From positions 5,270,001 through 5,334,000 of the forward strand of contig NZ_AP025730.1 of NCBI RefSeq assembly GCF_023734135.1: 64,000 bases of DNA. Reading direction: 5' to 3'. The DNA is from Sphaerotilus microaerophilus. Its GTDB lineage: Bacteria > Pseudomonadota > Gammaproteobacteria > Burkholderiales > Burkholderiaceae_C. Under the pieces are notes generated by a model, which was given only the letters and a program-made list of their open reading frames with translations, had not been told where the DNA came from and did no database searches. This document shows, piece after piece, positions 56,397-64,000 of the stretch. The translations under genes were made by a program, and so were the position numbers. Numbering within the stretch: the first letter of the stretch is position 1; every line of letters begins with the position of its first letter.

Positions 56397-57686
56397 ATGA
56401 ACGACCGGGCCTTCCCTCCCCCCGTCATCGGCCTGCTGCTCACTGGCGGTGGTGCCCGTGCGGCCTACCAGGCGGGGGTGCTGCAGGGCATCGCGCAGAT
56501 CGCCCGCGCCAGCGGTGCCACCTGCGGCCAGGGTGGGCCCAGCCCCTTCCAGGTGCTCGCCGGCACCTCGGCCGGGGCCATCAACGCCGCCGGCCTGGCC
56601 TGCGGTGCCGACCGCTTCGACCACGCGGTCGCCATGCTGGCCGACGTCTGGGGGCAGTTCCACGCCGAGCAGGTCTACCGCGCCGATTCGCTGGCCGTCA
56701 TCCGCACCGGCGCCCCCTGGCTGACGATGATGTCCTTCGGCTGGGCCGTTGCGCGCTTTCGGCGCCTGCGCCCACGCTCGCTGCTCGACAACAGCCCGCT
56801 CGAAGCCCTGTTGCATCGCCTGATGCGCTTCGACCGCCTGCCGCAGCTGATGCGCGACGGCCGCCTGCAGGCTCTGGCCGTCACCGCCTCCAGCTACACC
56901 AGCGGGCAGCACGTCACCTTCTACGAGAGCCTGCACGAGCTGCCGCCCTGGACCCGCTCGCAGCGCGTGGCGGTGCGCACCGCCATCGGCGTGCGGCACC
57001 TGCTGGCCTCCGCGGCGATCCCCTTCGTCTTCCCGTCGATGCCGCTGGAGATGCCCGAGGGGCGGGAGTGGTTCGGCGACGGCTCGATGCGCCAGGCCGC
57101 CCCGATCTCGCCGGCCATCCACCTCGGTGCCGACCGGGTGCTGGTCGTCGGCGCCGGGCGCATGCACGAGCCCGGCGGCCGCCACGTGCAGGCGCAGGGC
57201 TACCCCAGCGTCGCGGAGATCGCCGGCCATGCGTTGTCGAACATCTTCCTCGACGCGCTGGCGGTGGACGTCGAGCGGCTGCAGCGCATCAACACCACCC
57301 TGGCGCTGCTGCCACCCGAGGCCCGCGCCCGCACGCCGCTGCGGCCGGTCGAGGCGCTGGTGATCGCCCCCAGCCAGCGGCTGGACGACCTGGCCGCCGC
57401 GCACATCGACAGCCTGCCGCTGACCATCCGCACGCTGTTGCGCTCGGTGGGCGTGACGGGCCACGGCGCCAGCGGTGGCTCGGCGCTGGCCAGCTACCTG
57501 CTGTTCGAGCCGGGCTACACCCGCGCGCTGATCGCCCTGGGCCTGGCCGACACACTGGCCCGGCGCGACGAGGTGCAGCGCTTCTTTGGCTGGCCCGAGC
57601 CAGCCCGGCTCAACCCGCCTCAGCTCACTGCGATGCCTTCTTCGCCGGCTTCGCTGCCTTGCCCGGCTGCGCCGCCGCCCCGCTGA
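56397..57686 (+). CDS. patatin-like phospholipase
   Basis: 429 residues. Patatin elements in order: oxyanion-hole GLLLTGGGARAAYQAGVLQG, nucleophile elbow LAGTSAGAINAAG (GxSxG) and catalytic Asp in WFGDGSMRQAAPISPA. No secretion signal is visible, so it is probably a cytoplasmic or membrane-associated lipid acyl hydrolase. The C-terminal ~140 residues match no further domain. Its 3' end overlaps the convergent ComEA-like gene by 62 bases. Confidence 0.92.
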   Translation: MNDRAFPPPVIGLLLTGGGARAAYQAGVLQGIAQIARASGATCGQGGPSPFQVLAGTSAGAINAAGLACGADRFDHAVAMLADVWGQFHAEQVYRADSLAVIRTGAPWLTMMSFGWAVARFRRLRPRSLLDNSPLEALLHRLMRFDRLPQLMRDGRLQALAVTASSYTSGQHVTFYESLHELPPWTRSQRVAVRTAIGVRHLLASAAIPFVFPSMPLEMPEGREWFGDGSMRQAAPISPAIHLGADRVLVVGAGRMHEPGGRHVQAQGYPSVAEIAGHALSNIFLDALAVDVERLQRINTTLALLPPEARARTPLRPVEALVIAPSQRLDDLAAAHIDSLPLTIRTLLRSVGVTGHGASGGSALASYLLFEPGYTRALIALGLADTLARRDEVQRFFGWPEPARLNPPQLTAMPSSPASLPCPAAPPPR

Positions 57687-57945
57687 AGGCGCCGCCGTTG
57701 ACGGTGAGACCGGCCTCGGACATCTTCGCCGCATTGCCCGGGCCCAGGCCCTTGACGCGCGAGATCAGGTCCTCCCAATCCTTGAAGGACGACTTCTTGC
57801 GCTCGTCCAGCAAGCGCCCCGACATCGCCGGCCCGATGCCCTTGATCGATTCCAGCTCGGCCTGGGTGGCCTTGTTGACATCCACAGCGGCCAGCGCCAG
57901 CGCTGAAGCCAGGCTCAGCAACACGGTGATCAGCAGCTTCCACAT
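57625..57945 (-). CDS. ComEA-like helix-hairpin-helix protein, exported
   Basis: 106 residues. A signal peptide (LLITVLLSLASALALA) is followed by a double helix-hairpin-helix: VDVNKATQAELESIKGIGPAMSGRLLDER and WEDLISRVKGLGPGNAAKMSEAGLTVNG, then a Lys/Ala-rich tail. ComEA-type proteins bind incoming DNA in the periplasm during natural transformation, although stand-alone copies also occur in bacteria not known to be competent. Confidence 0.88.
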   Translation of the reverse strand: MWKLLITVLLSLASALALAAVDVNKATQAELESIKGIGPAMSGRLLDERKKSSFKDWEDLISRVKGLGPGNAAKMSEAGLTVNGGAFSGAAAQPGKAAKPAKKASQ

Positions 57946-58296
57946 CGTTCGACCCTACCTTTCCTGCGAGGTTGATGCCGGCGTGACGCCCGCCCCTGTG
58001 ACGGATGCCGCATCCAGCCCCGCCACGATAGGCAGGAAGCCGCGCCGCGGGCATCGCCCCGAGGGGGGATATGAGGGGGGTGTGGCCGGCCGGGCCGGGG
58101 GGGTCATGGACATTGGCAACGGCATCTGCAACGGCATCCCCACCAGCGACGGCAGCCGCCACCCACGCCGGCCGGCCTCGCGGGCAGCCCCGGGTAGCGG
58201 ACAATCCGGCACCTCGCCAGCCGCTGACCGGGCGGTCGCACGCATCGACATGATCACCATCCCCTCTCCTTCCACGGGCGCCGGCCCGCGTCCACG
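57946..58296. other. 351-bp intergenic region between comEA-like and ABC exporter genes
   Basis: Divergent promoter region. It contains runs of G (58063-58082 and 58094-58104), and repeated GGCATC/GCAACGG words around 58110-58140, but no gene-like frame with a supported start. No clear promoter boxes were found. Confidence 0.5.
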
Positions 58297-60066
58297 ATGA
58301 GCAGCGAGCCGCACAGCAACCGCGTCACCGCCAAGCGGCTGACGGGCTACTTCTGGCCCCATCGCGGCGGCATGCTCGTCGCGATCGCCGCCTTCCTGCT
58401 CGCCTCCGCCACCGAGCCACTGATCCCCCGGCTGCTGCAAATCGCGCTGGACGAAGGCTTTCTCGCCAAGCCCAGCTTCCCGCTGTGGGCGGTGCCGGTG
58501 GCGCTGATCGGGCTGTTCCTGCTGCGCGGCGTGTTCAGCTTCGTCGGTACCTTCACCCTCAACCGCAGCACCTCGCGGGCGGTGCTGGGCCTGCGCAAGG
58601 ACCTGGCGGGCGCCATCCTGCGTGCCGATGCGGGCGTGTTCACCACCGTCACGCCCGGCACCGCGGTGACCAAGATCGTCAACGACCCGCAGAACATCGC
58701 CAGCCAGCTCGGCGGCGCCATGATCACCCTGCTGCGCGACGGCACCACCGCGATCGCGCTGCTGGCCTACCTGTTCTGGCAGAACTGGCAGCTGACCCTG
58801 CTGTCGATGGTGACCGTGCCGATCCTGTCGGTCGGCGTGCGCAAGGTGCACCGGCGCGTGCAGAAGGTCGGCGGCCTGGCCTACGAGGCGCAGCTGCGCC
58901 TGGTCAACGTGGTCGACGACCTGGCACGCGCCTGGCGGGTGATCCGCACCTTCGATGCCGGCCACTTCGAGCGCGGGCGCTTCGAGCGCGAGGCCAACGA
59001 GGTGCAGCGCATGACGATGAAGAGCGTGGCTGCCGCGGCGATGATGACGCCGGTCTCGCAGATCGCGGCCAGCTTCGGCGTCGCGTCGATCGTCACCCTG
59101 GCGCTCTACCAGGCGCAGACGGGCAACGGCAGCGTCGGCAGCTTCGCCGGCTACGTGGCCGCGCTGCTGCTGCTGGTGTCCAAGACGCGCCACCTCACCG
59201 ACGTGTCCCAGCCGATCATCGGCGCGCTGATCGTGGCCCGCGCCACCTTCGAGCTGCTGGACGCACCGACCGAGCCGGACCGTGGCGAGCGCACCCTGGA
59301 GCGCGCGCGCGGCGAGATCGTCTTCGACCAGGTCAGCGTCGCCTACCCCGGCGCCGAACGGCCGGCACTCGACGGCCTGAGCCTGCGCATCGAACCCGCC
59401 CAGACGGTTGCCCTGGTGGGCAGCTCCGGTGCGGGCAAGACCACCGTGGTCAACACCCTGCTGGGCTTCGCCGCGCCCGACCAGGGCCACCTGACGCTGG
59501 ACGGCATCGAGCTGGCCGAGCTGCGCAAGGCCGACCTGCGCCGCCAGTTTGCGGTGGTGTCGCAGGACATCGTGCTGTTCGACGCCTCGATCGCCGACAA
59601 CGTGGTCTACGCCCAGCCGCGCGACCTGGCCCGGGTCGAGACCTGCCTGCGCGCCGCCGCGCTGTGGGACCACGTGGCCAGCCTGCCCGAGGGCGTCGAA
59701 TCCTCCATCGGCGTGAACGGCAGCAAGCTCTCCGGCGGCCAGCGCCAGCGCCTGGCGATCGCACGGGCGCTGTACAAGGACGCCCCGATCTGGATCCTCG
59801 ACGAGGCGACATCCGCCCTGGACACCGAGAGCGAGCGCGCCATCCAGCAGGCCCTCGACCAGTGGCATGGCCGCAAGACGATGGTCGTCATCGCCCACCG
59901 GCTGAGCACCATCCGTGGCGCCGATGCGATCTGCGTGATGGAGAACGGCCGGGTGGTCGAGGCCGGCCGGCACGAGGAGCTGCTGGCCCGCGACGGGCGC
60001 TATGCGGCGATGGTGAGGGCGCAGACAGCGGACAGCGGCGGTGGCTCGACATTCAAAGAGAACTGA
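58297..60066 (+). CDS. MsbA-like ABC exporter (fused permease-ATPase)
   Basis: 589 residues. The N-terminal six-helix ABC transporter domain (about 1-300) precedes an ATPase with Walker A LVGSSGAGKTTVVNTLL, Q-loop VVSQDIVLFDASIADNV, signature KLSGGQRQRLAIARALYKDAPI, Walker B ILDEATSALDTESE and H-loop VIAHRLSTIR. This half-transporter type includes the lipid A flippase MsbA, and the following glycosyltransferases support a lipid A/LPS role. Exact substrate is inferred. Confidence 0.9.
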   Translation: MSSEPHSNRVTAKRLTGYFWPHRGGMLVAIAAFLLASATEPLIPRLLQIALDEGFLAKPSFPLWAVPVALIGLFLLRGVFSFVGTFTLNRSTSRAVLGLRKDLAGAILRADAGVFTTVTPGTAVTKIVNDPQNIASQLGGAMITLLRDGTTAIALLAYLFWQNWQLTLLSMVTVPILSVGVRKVHRRVQKVGGLAYEAQLRLVNVVDDLARAWRVIRTFDAGHFERGRFEREANEVQRMTMKSVAAAAMMTPVSQIAASFGVASIVTLALYQAQTGNGSVGSFAGYVAALLLLVSKTRHLTDVSQPIIGALIVARATFELLDAPTEPDRGERTLERARGEIVFDQVSVAYPGAERPALDGLSLRIEPAQTVALVGSSGAGKTTVVNTLLGFAAPDQGHLTLDGIELAELRKADLRRQFAVVSQDIVLFDASIADNVVYAQPRDLARVETCLRAAALWDHVASLPEGVESSIGVNGSKLSGGQRQRLAIARALYKDAPIWILDEATSALDTESERAIQQALDQWHGRKTMVVIAHRLSTIRGADAICVMENGRVVEAGRHEELLARDGRYAAMVRAQTADSGGGSTFKEN

Positions 60067-60102
60067 ACCTTTCCATTCTCAGCCAGTTCGATGCCTTCAA
60101 GT

Positions 60103-61182
60103 TCAGACCTCGGACGGCAAGCCCAGCAGCAACCGGTACAGGGACAGGTAGTGCGCGGCGGCCCGGTCCCAGTCGAAATGCGCGGCATGCGCACGCACGG
60201 CATCCGCTCGACCCGGTTCGACCCCTTGCGCCAGACCCCGCTCGACGATGCGGCGCATGGTCGCGGGTTCAAAGTCGTCGAAGTAACTGGCGACCTCTCC
60301 ACCGATCTCCGGTAGGCAGGTGCGGCGAGCCAGGAACACCGGCTTGCCGAAGTGCATGGCCTCGATGGGCGGCAGGCCGAAGCCCTCGGTCAGGCTGGGG
60401 AACAGGAAACCCGTGCAGTTCGCATAGGCCCAGGTCTTCTGGGCCTCGCTGATACCGAGGAAGAAGCGGACGTTGGGTGGATGAGGGGCCGCGGCCAGCG
60501 CCTTGGCATCGCCGGACGGCGGGCCGCAGAGCACGAAGTCCATCTCTGGCCAGATCGCGGCCATCGCCAGCAGCGCCTGCGGATTCTTCGACGGCGACAT
60601 GCGACTCAGGTGGAAAAGGAAGGGTCGCACCGGTTCGAACAACGGCTCCTGAGCGTCGCGAGACAGGTTGCGTGCGCCGTTGTAGATGACGTCGAGCGGG
60701 CCACGCCATCCCAGCGTCCGCTCGACATCCTGTGCCGTATGACGGCTGACCGTGGTCACGTGGTCCGTGCGACGCAGAAGCCTGCGCAGTTGACCGTTGT
60801 GCCGCCAAACGGAAAACGGCGAACGGCCATAGAGGTAGTTGAGATCGTGGATGGTCACCAGCCGCTGCCGGCATCCCACGGGTGGCCGCGACTTGTTCAT
60901 CTGGTGCAACGAGTGCCACAGGCTGAAGGGCCGATCGGTCCGGTGCAGCCAGCGATCCAGGCGTCGCAACGGCAGGTAGCCGACATCGCCACCGAAGACG
61001 CCCTGCAGTTCAGGCCGAAGATGAAACGTGAAACCGACCCCCTGCGATTCGCGCCACGACGGCGCCACCTGCGCGATGCGCTGCGCCAGCTGGGAAGAAA
61101 ACTCAAAGATGCCCCCGTCCCCCGGCGACGAGCGCCCCAGGCTGACCAGCACCTCATGCCGCACGGGCGGAAGCAGCGCCAT
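60103..61182 (-). CDS. family 4 glycosyltransferase
   Basis: About 359 residues from ATG 61182; other in-frame ATGs lie at 61233 and further upstream, and no strong ribosome-binding site decides between them. GT-B fold with PFLFHLSRMSPSKNPQALL opening the C-terminal half and the donor-binding FPSLTEGFGLPPIEAMHFGKPVF (E-x7-E-type). The N-terminal half contains HSLHQMNKSRPP and VTIHDLNYLYGRSP. It is likely to transfer a sugar in LPS core or O-antigen synthesis. Divergent from the next gene. Confidence 0.88.
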   Translation of the reverse strand: MALLPPVRHEVLVSLGRSSPGDGGIFEFSSQLAQRIAQVAPSWRESQGVGFTFHLRPELQGVFGGDVGYLPLRRLDRWLHRTDRPFSLWHSLHQMNKSRPPVGCRQRLVTIHDLNYLYGRSPFSVWRHNGQLRRLLRRTDHVTTVSRHTAQDVERTLGWRGPLDVIYNGARNLSRDAQEPLFEPVRPFLFHLSRMSPSKNPQALLAMAAIWPEMDFVLCGPPSGDAKALAAAPHPPNVRFFLGISEAQKTWAYANCTGFLFPSLTEGFGLPPIEAMHFGKPVFLARRTCLPEIGGEVASYFDDFEPATMRRIVERGLAQGVEPGRADAVRAHAAHFDWDRAAAHYLSLYRLLLGLPSEV

Positions 61183-61352
61183 GGTCAGGACGCGTTCACC
61201 AGCGTGCGAAGTGCGCCCGTGGCACGAGGCCATGGGCCATCCGAAAAGGCGTGTCGGCAGTGGGAGCTCATCGTGAAGATTATCCACGCGGGTCCGGATG
61301 CTCCCCGGGCCGCTCCCCGGGCGGATGCAGGGGCCCGACTATCATTTGCCGC

Positions 61353-62462
61353 ATGGATCAGACTTCGGCGGGATTGCCCGGCAACGAGCATTTCGGCGAC
61401 CGGCGACCGTCACGCGGTCGGGTCGAGGGCGGCCTTCGCCTCAGCGCTCCAGATCGGTGCCGCCGGGGTGGCCCGGGGCGGCCGCTGATCAGCTACGTCA
61501 CCGTCGTCCGCAATGCCCGGGACACGCTCGCCCGGACGCTGGAGAGCGTGCGCACGCAGCAGTGGGATGCCGTCGAGCACATCGTCGTCGACGGGTGCTC
61601 CAACGACGGAACGCTGGCGGTCATCGAGGCGCACGCCAGCCAGATCGATTACTACGTTTCGGAGCCCGATGCGGGCTTGTATGACGCGCTGAACAAAGCC
61701 CTGTCCCTGGCCACCGGCGACTTGGTCTGTGTGCTCAATGCCGACGACTGGCTGACGCCCGACGCCGCTGCGGTGGCCGCCCGCGCGCTGGTCCGTTGCG
61801 GCCACATCGACCCACCGATGCCACCATTGATGATCCTCACTTCAGCCTGGCTGCACGATCGGCACCGTCGCAAGCTGTGGCTTCCCGCCTTGATGGATGC
61901 TGGAGCGTGGCTGCGCTGCCCGAAGATCTGCCATAACGGGGTCTATGCCACGCGCGCCGCCCTGGACCTGGCCGGGCCGTACGACACCCGGTTCGAGATC
62001 ATCGGAGACACCGCTTGGCTGTGCGCGGCGTTCGATGCCGGCGTCCGGTTCGTGGCGTGCGCGGCGCCCACCGTGCACTACGCGTCCGGAGGGCTGTCCA
62101 GCGACTCAAGGCGCCATGTCGAGGAGTGCGTCCAACTCGTCGCGCAACGGTTCCCGGCGCTGGACACCTCCGAAGTCTGGACCCTCATCCACGCCTTCTA
62201 TCCGTGGCCGGACAATCTCGCCCCGTTCGCGTCCAGCTGCCCCGAAGATCTCGGACGTGCGCTGGATGCACTGCTTGCCCGTCACGCCGGCAACGAGGCG
62301 CTGCAAGCGAGTGCCCGCGCGGTGGGGCTGGCGCGACAGCTGGGACGTGCCAGACGGGTGCGGTCTCGACGGCAACTGTTCGCGCAGCTCCAGCGTGGGC
62401 TGTGGCGCGCTTGGTATGGGGTGCGCGAGGCCCTCGCCGCCCCCAAGCCCCGGCTCGGATGA
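61353..62462 (+). CDS. family 2 glycosyltransferase
   Basis: 369 residues from ATG 61353. GT-A fold: LISYVTVVRNARDTLARTLES, VDGCSNDGTLAVIEAHAS, YYVSEPDAGLYDALNKAL and the metal motif in VLNADDWLTPDA. This WcaA/colanic-acid-like subgroup acts in extracellular polysaccharide or O-antigen assembly. The start region is uncertain because the first ~45 residues lack similarity. It converges on the DUF5672 gene with four bases between stops. Confidence 0.88.
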   Translation: MDQTSAGLPGNEHFGDRRPSRGRVEGGLRLSAPDRCRRGGPGRPLISYVTVVRNARDTLARTLESVRTQQWDAVEHIVVDGCSNDGTLAVIEAHASQIDYYVSEPDAGLYDALNKALSLATGDLVCVLNADDWLTPDAAAVAARALVRCGHIDPPMPPLMILTSAWLHDRHRRKLWLPALMDAGAWLRCPKICHNGVYATRAALDLAGPYDTRFEIIGDTAWLCAAFDAGVRFVACAAPTVHYASGGLSSDSRRHVEECVQLVAQRFPALDTSEVWTLIHAFYPWPDNLAPFASSCPEDLGRALDALLARHAGNEALQASARAVGLARQLGRARRVRSRRQLFAQLQRGLWRAWYGVREALAAPKPRLG

Positions 62463-62466
62463 CCCG

Positions 62467-63315
62467 TCAGGCGACGGGCCTCACCCAGGGGAGCATCTCT
62501 TCCCAGAAGCCACGGTCGAATCGCTCCCACGCGTGAACACCAAACGGCAGGCGATTCGCGTTCATGTCGTAGAGCAGACGTGGCGCGACCTCGAACGCGA
62601 AGCCGACGGCCTCTTCGGGCCTGGGTACCCGGAAGAAGGGACAAGCCGCCGGTACCAACACACCCCAGAAGAGATCCTCGTTGGAACTGGAGAAAACCGG
62701 CTCGAAGTTGTAGGCCAGGAGACGCTCATGCTTGATGCGCCGCACCCAGTTCACCAGCCCCCGATCGCCATGCGAATGTGACTTGACGAAGTTGGGGATG
62801 CGCCTGGGCTCCTGCAGCACGCGCACGAAATCCTCCAGCCGGCGCAACGAGAAGCCGCCATTCCCGACACCCCAGAACTGGAGTGGGAGTTGCGGCTGGG
62901 CACCGCCCACAAACCATGGTGCACCGACGTAGGAGAAATCGCGTTCGCACCACGACGCCAGTTCATCCGAGATCACCAGCGCATCCGTTTGAGCAATCAG
63001 CAAGTGACTATGCCCTTCGAAGGCGCGATAGAAGCCGATCGAGCACATCAGCCGGTTGTAGCCCCGGATACCGGAGAAGAAGTCGTCGTCGAAGAGCTTG
63101 AACTCAAACCTGGGCGCGAAACGCTGGCACAGACTCTCCAGGTAGGCGCGCAAGCGACGGGGCCCGACGAAGTACAGCGGCCAGCGGGCCAGCACGTCGG
63201 CGCTACGTTCGATCGACAGCAACTCTGCTGCCGTCAGCTCGGTCTTGTAGATCGGGATCGCGACGGCGGGTCGAACGTCGCTGGTTTGCTGGGGCATCAG
63301 GGTTGAAGTCGACAC
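62467..63315 (-). CDS. DUF5672-family protein, probable glycosyltransferase
   Basis: About 282 residues from a GTG at 63315; ATG 63297 and ATG 63360 are in-frame alternatives. The DUF5672 pattern is present: VAIPIYKTELTAAELLSIERS, FFSGIRGYNRLMCSIGFYRAF, LIAQTDALVISDELASWC, YVGAPWFVG and GVGNGGFSLRR, with SSSNEDLFWGV near the end. The fold resembles GT-A glycosyltransferases and members sit in LPS/capsule loci. Acceptor unknown. Confidence 0.82.
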   Translation of the reverse strand: MSTSTLMPQQTSDVRPAVAIPIYKTELTAAELLSIERSADVLARWPLYFVGPRRLRAYLESLCQRFAPRFEFKLFDDDFFSGIRGYNRLMCSIGFYRAFEGHSHLLIAQTDALVISDELASWCERDFSYVGAPWFVGGAQPQLPLQFWGVGNGGFSLRRLEDFVRVLQEPRRIPNFVKSHSHGDRGLVNWVRRIKHERLLAYNFEPVFSSSNEDLFWGVLVPAACPFFRVPRPEEAVGFAFEVAPRLLYDMNANRLPFGVHAWERFDRGFWEEMLPWVRPVA

Positions 63316-63516
63316 GGCATCATCTTCTGCATAACGCAGGGCGGTTCGGATCGCCAGCACTCACATCCGGCGCAGGCGATCGCATCGGATGAGCGGCGGA
63401 CGCCCTTGAGGTTGCCGACACGATGGAGCGCGTGAAGGACACGTCACAGATTCTAGGTATCCCGGTCAACGCGAAGGCTCCTGCCACGTATATCGGGTCC
63501 GATGCAACGTCGCCAT

Positions 63517-64000
63517 TCAAGCACGCGATCGGGCCGCTTCGAGCATCGCGCGCCCGGCTTGGATCGCCTGCGCAACGTCGGGCCAAACCACCTGAGCGGC
63601 ATCGTCCGCCGTGCCTTGTGCCACACGCAGGACCCGCACACCGGGTCCGCGCGCACCCCACTGCATCGGATCGGTCGGCCCCAGCACGCTGAGCAGCGGC
63701 GCCCCGACCGCAGCAGCCACATGGCCGGGGCCCGTGTCGTTGGAAACCATGAGTGCGCAACGCTCAAGCAAGGCGGCGTAATCATCGAGCCCGACACCGT
63801 CAAGCACCAGCGCCTGTGGGTAGTCGCGCCGCGCAGCATCACCCTCACCGGGCCCCGGGCAGAGCAACAGCGGCACTCCCCATTCGACCGCCGCGACCCG
63901 CGTGAACTCGGCGAAGTGGGGCCAGCGCTTGTCGATCTTCTCGAAGGTCCCGCCGGCGAATGGGCAGAGCACGACGAAGGGCCCCGCCACGCCCTGCGCT
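63517..64000 (-). CDS. family 9 glycosyltransferase (heptosyltransferase), cut by window edge
   Basis: The C-terminal 161 residues of a GT9 enzyme; the reading frame is open at the right edge. The visible half holds FVVLCPFAGGTFEKIDKRWP, LLLCPGPGEGD and MVSNDTGPGHVAAAVGAPLLSVLGPTDP, the donor-binding block of LPS heptosyltransferases. The N-terminal acceptor domain lies outside the window. It belongs with the LPS genes to its left. Confidence 0.88.
   Translation of the reverse strand, partial: AQGVAGPFVVLCPFAGGTFEKIDKRWPHFAEFTRVAAVEWGVPLLLCPGPGEGDAARRDYPQALVLDGVGLDDYAALLERCALMVSNDTGPGHVAAAVGAPLLSVLGPTDPMQWGARGPGVRVLRVAQGTADDAAQVVWPDVAQAIQAGRAMLEAARSRA

Noticed and set aside
58080..58296. Possible small gene ahead of the ABC exporter
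   Set aside because: The plus-strand frame is only the tail of a shadow of the patatin region and lacks a supported start.

Overview
The window is about 70% G+C and densely packed. It carries a gene set typical of the Betaproteobacteria, order Burkholderiales: gmk-rpoZ-spoT beside yicC, rph-rdgB-hemW, cheR-cheD-cheB, a radC/fkpB/ispH/serS neighbourhood, and an indolepyruvate oxidoreductase pair. The gene content suggests the Leptothrix / Rubrivivax / Sphaerotilus type of organism: aerobic, flagellated and rich in signalling. I cannot name the genus from the sequence alone.

Layout. 1-3340 (minus) is a signalling operon. It contains an HTH protein fused to a degenerate receiver, a PAS/ATPase protein resembling a histidine kinase without its histidine, an intact CheY-type receiver, and a membrane protein with a blue-light LOV domain that runs off the left edge. 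3585-13254 is housekeeping: greB, spoT, rpoZ, gmk and yicC, then a Ser/Thr kinase/PP2C phosphatase pair followed by rph, rdgB and hemW. 13298-18517 holds chemotaxis adaptation genes (cheR, cheD, cheB), a diguanylate cyclase, a MinD-like ATPase and a truncated haemoglobin. 18542-23090 holds an Smr protein, radC, fkpB, ispH, serS and tRNA-Ser(CGA) with a strong terminator. 23183-27754 is a three-gene ABC export system. 27958-32896 is a surface-polysaccharide group with two CRP-like operators. 32920-42129 is mixed metabolism: iorAB, a lipoprotein, a gamma-glutamyl ligase/peptidase pair, an atypical SDR, an exported SCP2-like protein and an HTH-ferredoxin-reductase fusion.

42130-46139 is an accessory insertion. 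It has a REP-associated transposase bounded by inverted REP-like repeats, a three-gene toxin-antitoxin operon, an antitoxin next to an eroded toxin, a third repeat copy, and a strikingly AT-rich segment with two orphan genes. 46140-51163 encodes a 2-oxoacid oxidoreductase (beta, fused gamma-alpha, and an FAD/Fe-S electron-transfer subunit) with a possible MITE-like element between two of its genes. 51399-52017 is a Phd/VapC toxin-antitoxin pair. 52092-57945 holds dnaE, an exported basic protein, a patatin and a ComEA-like protein. 58297-64000 is a lipid/LPS region: an MsbA-like ABC exporter and four sugar-transfer genes, the last cut by the right edge.

The most unusual items are the LOV operon with two degenerate partners, the CRP-like sites on the polysaccharide genes, the repeat-bounded accessory island with its decayed toxin, the HTH/2Fe-2S/reductase fusion, and the cluster-less IorA.
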